The notes beneath the pieces were generated by a model that was not told where the DNA came from, did no database searches, and saw only the letters and a list, made by a program, of their open reading frames with translations. A stretch of DNA of 11,549 nucleotides from Betaproteobacteria bacterium. GTDB lineage: Bacteria; Pseudomonadota; Gammaproteobacteria; Burkholderiales; Burkholderiaceae_E. The DNA lies in contig VGHV01000046.1 in the NCBI GenBank assembly GCA_016868095.1, forward strand, positions 1 to 11,549. Reading direction: 5' to 3'. Shown here one piece after another: positions 6,679 through 11,549 of this stretch; position 1 is the first letter of the stretch, and every line of letters starts with the position of its first letter. Made by a program: the position numbers and the translations under genes.

Positions 6679-9182
6679 GCGCTTGCTTTCATTGCGGCGA
6701 AGCCTGTCCTCCAAAGCCACAAGAGGTACTCATCCTTGGCCAAGCCCTAAACATGTGTTGCGAAGGCTGTGCGAGTGTTGCCAGGACCATTGTGCAGGCT
6801 GGTCTGGAGCGCTATTACAACCATCGCGAAGCGCCAGGGCTCCAAGCCGGGCCTGATTTAGGCTCAGGGATACAGACACTGAGCCAGCTTGGCCCTGTCG
6901 ATGAAACCCTAGCGCTTGAGCTTGATGTTGAGCGGCTCGCTCAAAGGCACGGCTTTATTCAGCGGGTCGACGATCCTGAGCACGGCGAGCAATTGCAGTC
7001 CTGTCTGATGATCGACGGCATGCGATGCGGTGCCTGCGTATGGCTGCTCGAGAGCGGATTGTCGGCAGCCAAGGGCGTGGGTCGTGTGCAGGTCAATTAC
7101 GCCCAGCAACAGGCCCTGGTGCAGTGGGATGACAAGCAGACCAGTCTCGCGACGATTTTGGCTAGGCTGCGCGCGCTCGGTTACCGGGCACTGCCATTTG
7201 ATCCCTCCGCACGCGAGCAACGTTTGCAGGTGATCGAGCGCCGTCAAAGGCGCCGCCTTTTTGTTGCCGGGCTGGCCATGATGCAAGTGATGATGCTGCA
7301 AACCCCGCTTTACTGGGCGAGCCCTGGTGATGTCGAGCCGGGCGATGCTGCGCTTTTGCAATGGGCAAGCATGGTGGTGACCCTTCCCGCGCTGCTTTAT
7401 AGCGGTTGGCCGATATTGCAAGCGGCGGTTCGCGATGTCAGCCAAAAACACCTGGGTATGGATGTGCCGGTCGCGCTGGGCTTGCTTGCTGCCTATCTTG
7501 CCAGTGCAATCAACACCTGGCAGGGTCGTGGCGAGGTTTACTTCGACACGGTCACCATGTTCTTGTTCTTGCTACTGGCAGCCCGTAGTCTCGAAGCCAA
7601 TGCTCGAAGGCGTTCTCAACGCTGGCTTGACCGACTCGCCGCAGGCATACCCCAAGCGATTCGACGCATCGGCCCCAAGGGGGACGAGAAGGTTTTGGCT
7701 GAAGACTTGCAAGTCGGCGATGTGATTGAACTTGAGCCCGGGGCCAGCCTGCCTGCTGATGCGATGTGTTTGGATGGCGACGTGCAGGCTGATTGTTCGT
7801 TGCTCAGTGGTGAATCAACGCCGCAGCGGTTTTTACCTGGCGAGTTGCTGCCTTCTGGCGCAGTCATTGCCGAAGCACAAAGCGTTCGCTTAAACGTTGT
7901 GCGACCAGCGAGTGCCTCAACGCGCGCCGATTTACAACGACTGATCGCTCGGGCCGGCAGCACAAGGCCAGCCATGGCAGCAATGGCTGATCGCGCTGCG
8001 CGCCACTTTATTGGGGGCTTACTGATCTTTGTCGTGATGGTGCTTGCCGGGTGGCTTTGGCTAGACCCTAGTCGCGCCTTTGAGGTGTCGGTTGCCGTGC
8101 TGGTGGTGTCCTGCCCTTGCGCGCTTTCCTTGGCGGTACCCTCGGCGCTTGCGGCTGTTCAGTACCAATTGGCCAAGTCTGGTGTCATTTTGCAGGGCGG
8201 TGATGGGCTTGAGCGCTTGGCCCAGGTCACAGACCTGGTGCTCGATAAGACGGGAACACTGACCTTGGGCAGGCCCAAAGTCTGTGGGCTGACCATCTTC
8301 GATCAGGCTTTCTCTGAGCAGTCAGCCCTTGAGCTTGCCATGCCCTTATTGCTCGCATCGCCTCATCCGCTCGCCCTAGCCTTAGCGCAACATGCCCATT
8401 CGAAAGGCCTAAGCGGGTCCGATGCGCATCCGGCTTACGATATCCGTGGCCTTTTGGGGCAGGGTGTACAGGCTGCTTGTTCCGATGGTTCGGTGATCAA
8501 GCTCGGTTCGATGGCTTTTGTACGGGGTCAACAGCCAGTCGATCGCTCGCAAGATGATGATCCTTTTCAAGAAGTCTGGCTTGGTATCGACCATTTGCCG
8601 ATTGCCCGCTGGCAGCTTCGCGACCCTTTACGCGAGGATGCCCCTGCCAGCTTGCAGGCGCTCAAAGCGATGGGTCTGCGCTTGCATGTACTTTCGGGCG
8701 ACCGACAAGTAGCGGTCGACGCCCTGGTTACGCAATTGGGACTTTCGGATTTAAGCCCTGGAGCTTGCTCTCTGGGTGAGCAGCTGCCCCAGGATAAATG
8801 GGCTATCGTGCAGCGCATGCAAGCCGAGGGACGCAAGGTATTTATGGTGGGTGATGGTTTAAACGATGCTGCAGTTTTAGCGGCCGCTGACATGTCGGCA
8901 GCGATTGGCAAGGCTAGCGATCTTGCAAGACTTCACGCGGGCGCCTTGATCTTGTCCGATCGCTTGGAATCGCTGGTGTTTTTGATCGCTGCATCCCGTC
9001 ATGCCAAGCGCCTGATGCAGCAGAACATTGCCTGGGCCACTGGCTACAACCTTATTGCGATTCCCCTGGCAGCCTTGGGCTGGATTCCCGCTTGGGGAGC
9101 TGCGCTTGGTATGTCGCTCAGTTCCCTGGTGGTTGTGAGCAATAGCTTGAGGCAGGTACAGTGGAAGCGATCTTTCTCCTGA
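6675..9182 (+). CDS. ccoI: Cu-translocating P1B-type ATPase for cbb3 oxidase assembly
   Basis: This FixI/CcoI-type copper exporter of 835 residues moves copper across the inner membrane for CuB insertion into CcoN. Counting from the ATG at 6675, a cysteine-rich N-terminal module (CFHCGEAC at 4-11; CCEGC at 28-32) precedes a heavy-metal-associated domain with GMRCGAC (115-121). Membrane helices span about 193-305. The actuator motif is SGES (378-381, for the usual TGES). The transmembrane metal site is SCPCALS (479-485). The phosphorylation motif DKTGTLT starts at 524, the nucleotide-domain SPHP at 562-565 and the hinge GDGLNDAA at 726-733. The last helices contain MSLSSLVVVSNSLR, typical of the subfamily. 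The ATG overlaps the upstream stop (ATGA, 6675-6678). An in-frame TTG at 6654 is less likely. The C-terminal codons overlap ccoS. Confidence 0.96.
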   Translation: MSACFHCGEACPPKPQEVLILGQALNMCCEGCASVARTIVQAGLERYYNHREAPGLQAGPDLGSGIQTLSQLGPVDETLALELDVERLAQRHGFIQRVDDPEHGEQLQSCLMIDGMRCGACVWLLESGLSAAKGVGRVQVNYAQQQALVQWDDKQTSLATILARLRALGYRALPFDPSAREQRLQVIERRQRRRLFVAGLAMMQVMMLQTPLYWASPGDVEPGDAALLQWASMVVTLPALLYSGWPILQAAVRDVSQKHLGMDVPVALGLLAAYLASAINTWQGRGEVYFDTVTMFLFLLLAARSLEANARRRSQRWLDRLAAGIPQAIRRIGPKGDEKVLAEDLQVGDVIELEPGASLPADAMCLDGDVQADCSLLSGESTPQRFLPGELLPSGAVIAEAQSVRLNVVRPASASTRADLQRLIARAGSTRPAMAAMADRAARHFIGGLLIFVVMVLAGWLWLDPSRAFEVSVAVLVVSCPCALSLAVPSALAAVQYQLAKSGVILQGGDGLERLAQVTDLVLDKTGTLTLGRPKVCGLTIFDQAFSEQSALELAMPLLLASPHPLALALAQHAHSKGLSGSDAHPAYDIRGLLGQGVQAACSDGSVIKLGSMAFVRGQQPVDRSQDDDPFQEVWLGIDHLPIARWQLRDPLREDAPASLQALKAMGLRLHVLSGDRQVAVDALVTQLGLSDLSPGACSLGEQLPQDKWAIVQRMQAEGRKVFMVGDGLNDAAVLAAADMSAAIGKASDLARLHAGALILSDRLESLVFLIAASRHAKRLMQQNIAWATGYNLIAIPLAALGWIPAWGAALGMSLSSLVVVSNSLRQVQWKRSFS

Positions 9183-9409
9183 TCCCGCTAAGCCTCGCTT
9201 TGCTCGGGGTGGCGGTTTGGCTTTATTTCCGTATGGATGACAGCGGGCAATTCAAGGATTTGGAAACGCATGGGCGTCAGCTCTTGCTTGACGATGACAG
9301 CACGGTGGCGCAAGCAGACCAAAAGGGCGTTGCTGCATCGCAACAAACCCCGTCTCAAGCGGCAATGACGTCGAGTCAAGCTGAAGAAAACACATCAAAT
9401 AACCGATAA
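9161..9409 (+). CDS. ccoS: Cytochrome oxidase maturation protein CcoS with a long polar tail
   Basis: This is a small single-span membrane protein needed for cofactor insertion into cbb3 oxidase. The N-terminal half is classic CcoS/FixS: LLIPLSLALLGVAVWLYF membrane segment (about 6-23), then SGQFKDLETHGRQLLLDDD. The protein is 82 residues, whereas CcoS is commonly about 50-60. The extra ~35 residues are rich in Gln, Ser, Ala and Thr. The start is GTG at 9161, overlapping the end of ccoI by 22 bases. GAGG lies 8-9 nt upstream within ccoI, and no ATG fits before the membrane segment. It sits between ccoI and ccoN as in many proteobacteria. Confidence 0.92.
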   Translation: MEAIFLLIPLSLALLGVAVWLYFRMDDSGQFKDLETHGRQLLLDDDSTVAQADQKGVAASQQTPSQAAMTSSQAEENTSNNR

Positions 9410-9429
9410 CCGGCTAAAAATTGCCGCCT

Positions 9430-9448
9430 AGACCTTCCGTCGGTCTTT
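9430..9448 (+). terminator. Short hairpin downstream of ccoS, weak terminator or attenuator candidate
   Basis: AGACC (9430-9434) pairs with GGTCT (9442-9446) around a 7-nt loop and is followed by a brief TTT. It lies 20 bases past the ccoS stop. The stem is only 5 bp and the T-run only three, so any termination would be partial. It could separate the assembly genes from the structural genes or be chance. Confidence 0.25.
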
Positions 9449-9461
9449 AAACGGCGTAAAA

Positions 9462-9490
9462 TCCCCTAAAGCATTTGTGGAAATAGGGGA
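9462..9490 (+). promoter_or_regulatory. Inverted repeat enclosing the ccoN Shine-Dalgarno
   Basis: TCCCCTA (9462-9468) and TAGGGGA (9484-9490) are perfect 7-bp complements around a 15-nt loop. The right arm contains the AGGGGA Shine-Dalgarno of ccoN, 5 nt before the ATG at 9496. If the messenger folds this way, the ribosome site is paired. The possible -10 at 9457-9462 overlaps the left edge. A transcript starting about 7 nt after that -10 would lack the left arm, so the hairpin would matter only for longer transcripts. Confidence 0.5.
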
Positions 9491-9495
9491 ATTCG

Positions 9496-10947
9496 ATGAG
9501 CACGATGCAGGCTTTCGCAAGCAGCGACACGGCGGAAACTTATAACTACACGGTGGTGCGGCAGTTTGCCGTGATGACAGTGGTCTGGGGTGTTGTGGGT
9601 ATGTTGGTCGGTGTCGTAATCGCGGCACAGCTGGCCTGGCCAGCGCTAAACTTCGACATCCCCTGGTTCACCTACAGCCGTCTTCGTCCCTTACACACCA
9701 ATGCGGTGATTTTTGCATTTGGTGGCAGCGCGCTTTTTGCGACCTCTTATTACGTGGTCCAACGAACCACGCATGCAAGGCTTTTTGGCGGCCCGCTTGC
9801 TGCGTTTACCTTTTGGGGCTGGCAGCTGGTGATTGTTCTGGCGGCGATCACATTACCGCTTGGTATGACCTCTGGTAAGGAATACGCCGAACTCGAATGG
9901 CCCATCGATTTGTTGATCGCGGTTGTTTGGGTTTGTTATGCGATCGTCTTCTTTGGCACATTAGCCAAACGCAAGCTTGAGCATATTTATGTGGCGAACT
10001 GGTTTTTCGGTGCATTTATTATCACGGTCGCTGCTTTGCATATTGTGAATAGCATGGCCATGCCTGCCTCGCTCACCAAGAGCTATTCGGCCTACGCAGG
10101 GGCCCAAGACGCGATGATTCAGTGGTGGTATGGCCATAACGCGGTGGGCTTTTTCCTTACCGCAGGCTTTTTGGGGATGATGTACTACTTCGTACCTAAG
10201 CAGGCGGAGCGCCCGGTTTACTCGTACCGGCTTTCGATCGTTCACTTTTGGGCGCTTATTTTCACGTATATGTGGGCTGGCCCCCACCACTTGCACTACA
10301 CCGCTTTACCCGATTGGACACAATCGCTTGGCATGGTGTTTTCACTGATCCTGCTTGCGCCATCCTGGGGAGGGATGATCAACGGCATCATGACCTTATC
10401 GGGCGCTTGGTACAAATTGCGTAACGATGCCGTGCTCAAGTTCCTCGTGGTATCGCTTTCCTTTTATGGCATGTCGACCTTTGAAGGCCCGATGATGTCG
10501 ATCAAGACCGTCAACGCCTTGTCACACTACACCGATTGGACGGTGGGCCACGTGCATTCGGGTGCGCTTGGTTGGGTTGGTTTTATTAGTATTGGATCGA
10601 TCTATTATTTACTACCAAGACTTTTTGGCCGCGATGCGATGGCCAAGCCTCAGTGGGTTGAGCTGCACTTCTGGATTGCAACCATAGGGATTGTTCTTTA
10701 CATCGCAGCCATGTGGATCGCCGGGGTGATGCAAGGTTTGATGTGGCGCGCTACCAACCCTGATGGCACCCTGACCTATGCTTTTATCGAGTCGATTAAA
10801 GCAACCTATCCCTACTATGTGGTTCGCTTCCTGGGCGGTGTGCTTTATTTGAGCGGCATGTTGCTGATGCTCATGAACTGCTTCATGACCATCGCCCAAG
10901 GCAAGTCGGTCAAGGCGCCGATTCCAGCTGCCGCTGCGCACGCTTAA
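9496..10947 (+). CDS. ccoN: Cytochrome c oxidase, cbb3-type, subunit I (catalytic)
   Basis: This is the catalytic haem-copper subunit of the high-affinity cbb3 oxidase: 483 residues, polytopic, inner membrane, reducing O2 to water and pumping protons. All key residues match the Pseudomonas stutzeri CcoN positions with a constant +7 shift. H67 (in [14 protein letters not shown]) and H354 are low-spin haem b ligands. H214 ([10 protein letters not shown]), H264 and H265 (AGPHHLHYT) are CuB ligands. Y258 (IFTYMW) is the cross-linked tyrosine, H352 (VGHVHSG) the haem b3 ligand, and E330 (TFEGP) the conserved glutamate. The start is ATG with AGGGGA 5 nt upstream, although that site lies in an inverted repeat. 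ccoO follows after 20 bases. Confidence 0.98.
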   Translation: MSTMQAFASSDTAETYNYTVVRQFAVMTVVWGVVGMLVGVVIAAQLAWPALNFDIPWFTYSRLRPLHTNAVIFAFGGSALFATSYYVVQRTTHARLFGGPLAAFTFWGWQLVIVLAAITLPLGMTSGKEYAELEWPIDLLIAVVWVCYAIVFFGTLAKRKLEHIYVANWFFGAFIITVAALHIVNSMAMPASLTKSYSAYAGAQDAMIQWWYGHNAVGFFLTAGFLGMMYYFVPKQAERPVYSYRLSIVHFWALIFTYMWAGPHHLHYTALPDWTQSLGMVFSLILLAPSWGGMINGIMTLSGAWYKLRNDAVLKFLVVSLSFYGMSTFEGPMMSIKTVNALSHYTDWTVGHVHSGALGWVGFISIGSIYYLLPRLFGRDAMAKPQWVELHFWIATIGIVLYIAAMWIAGVMQGLMWRATNPDGTLTYAFIESIKATYPYYVVRFLGGVLYLSGMLLMLMNCFMTIAQGKSVKAPIPAAAAHA

Positions 10948-10967
10948 TCGACCAAGAGGAAAACATC

Positions 10968-11549
10968 ATGAAGTTTGATCATGGCCTGATTGAAAAAAAT
11001 GTAACTTTATTGATTATGTTGGTGATACTCACCATCAGCGTTGGTGGTCTGGTTGAAATTGTTCCCTTGTTTTTTCAGCGTTCAACCACCGAGCCTGTGG
11101 CTGGTCTTAAGCCCTACGATGCCTTGCAGCTTGCCGGTCGCGATGTTTATGTGCGCGAAGGCTGTTATGGCTGCCACTCGCAAATGATTCGCCCCTTCCG
11201 AGCGGAGACTGAGCGCTATGGACACTACTCGGTGGCAGGCGAATTCGTTTACGACCGGCCCTTTCAGTGGGGTAGTAAACGCACCGGACCTGATTTGGCG
11301 CGTGTTGGTGGTCGCTATAACGATGAGTGGCATCGGATCCATTTGATGAATCCGCGTGACTTGGTACCCGAGTCCAATATGCCAGGCTACCCCTGGCTTG
11401 CCAAGGCTGTGGTGAGCGGGGAAACCATGCAAAGCCATATGCGCGCCCTGCGCAAACTCGGCACGCCTTATAGCGATGAAGAGATCGCAAAAGCGCCTGA
11501 ACTGGTCAAAGACAAAACCGAGATGGATGCCTTGATTGCTTATTTGCAA
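10968..11549 (+). CDS. ccoO: Cytochrome c oxidase, cbb3-type, subunit II (monohaem cytochrome c), 3' end outside window
   Basis: This membrane-anchored monohaem cytochrome c passes electrons to CcoN. The 194 visible residues have an N-terminal signal-anchor (about 12-36) that keeps the haem domain in the periplasm. The haem site is CYGCH (C66, C69, H70) in [15 protein letters not shown], with the axial methionine at M138 in SNMPGYPWL. Other family signatures are [23 protein letters not shown] (stated as the region 95-117) and the ALIAYLQ helix at the right edge. The frame is open to base 11549, so the last few residues are missing. AAGAGGA (10954-10960) lies 7 nt before the ATG and gives a good ribosome site. 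Operon with ccoN; ccoQ and ccoP would be expected to the right. Confidence 0.97.
   Translation, partial: MKFDHGLIEKNVTLLIMLVILTISVGGLVEIVPLFFQRSTTEPVAGLKPYDALQLAGRDVYVREGCYGCHSQMIRPFRAETERYGHYSVAGEFVYDRPFQWGSKRTGPDLARVGGRYNDEWHRIHLMNPRDLVPESNMPGYPWLAKAVVSGETMQSHMRALRKLGTPYSDEEIAKAPELVKDKTEMDALIAYLQ

Larger units (their letters stand above)
9410..9495 (+). promoter_or_regulatory. ccoS-ccoN intergenic region, probable ccoN promoter and leader
   Basis: This 86-base gap is the only sizeable one in the cco block, which suggests ccoN has its own promoter and leader. A possible -10 is TAAAAT at 9457-9462, with no good -35 at 16-18 bp. No canonical FNR/ANR box (TTGAT-N4-ATCAA) is found in the gap or in the last bases of ccoS. 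Two inverted repeats are present and are listed separately. Confidence 0.4.

Noticed and set aside
6675..6770. Extra N-terminal cysteine cluster of CcoI as a novelty
   Set aside because: A CFHCG...CCxGC module before the metal-binding domain is normal for CcoI/FixI ATPases.
6909..7451. 180-codon minus-strand open frame opposite ccoI
   Set aside because: It is antisense to well-conserved CcoI metal-binding and membrane coding, has no recognisable domain, and reflects codon bias of the true frame.
9365..9379. FNR-like palindrome ATGAC-N5-GTCAA in the ccoS tail
   Set aside because: The spacer is 5 instead of 4, the first base deviates, and it lies within coding sequence more than 85 bp before the possible -10.
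11082..11549. 155-codon minus-strand open frame at the right edge
   Set aside because: It lies opposite ccoO, whose CYGCH haem site and SNMPGYPWL motif show the true frame.

Overview
The window looks like chromosomal DNA from a betaproteobacterium, most likely Burkholderiales. This is inferred from protein family resemblance and from the cytochrome cbb3 gene order (TauE/SafE-like, ccoI, ccoS, ccoN, ccoO); no 16S or other marker is present. Coding density is high. I see no mobile elements, tRNA or rRNA genes, or CRISPR arrays.

Layout. (1) Positions 1-2792, plus strand: the 3' end of gltB and complete gltD, the two subunits of NADPH-dependent glutamate synthase. (2) Positions 2848-5800, minus strand: a tightly coupled three-gene operon read mtnA, then a class II (FucA-like) aldolase, then a zinc-free MDR/quinone-oxidoreductase-like reductase. 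The joints are 4-base stop/start overlaps (GTGA and ATGA). (3) Positions 5896-11549, plus strand: the assembly and structural genes of a cbb3-type high-affinity oxidase. They are a TauE/SafE-like membrane protein, the copper P-type ATPase CcoI, the small membrane protein CcoS, then the catalytic subunit CcoN and the monohaem cytochrome c subunit CcoO. CcoO runs off the right edge.

How the genes work together. GltB and GltD assimilate ammonium through glutamine into glutamate. The minus-strand operon has the composition expected for salvage of 5'-methylthioadenosine or 5'-deoxyadenosine sugars. An MtnA-type isomerase would make a ribulose-1-phosphate, and an Ald2/DrdA-type aldolase would split it into dihydroxyacetone phosphate plus a small aldehyde. 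The third gene could reduce that aldehyde; this last step is inference. The cco genes encode copper delivery and assembly (TauE-like, CcoI, CcoS) followed by the oxidase (CcoN, CcoO).

Most worth a second look: the mtnA-aldolase-reductase operon; a roughly 40-residue insertion in MtnA before its catalytic cysteine; a perfect 7-bp inverted repeat that would bury the ccoN Shine-Dalgarno; and the lack of a canonical FNR box in front of ccoN.
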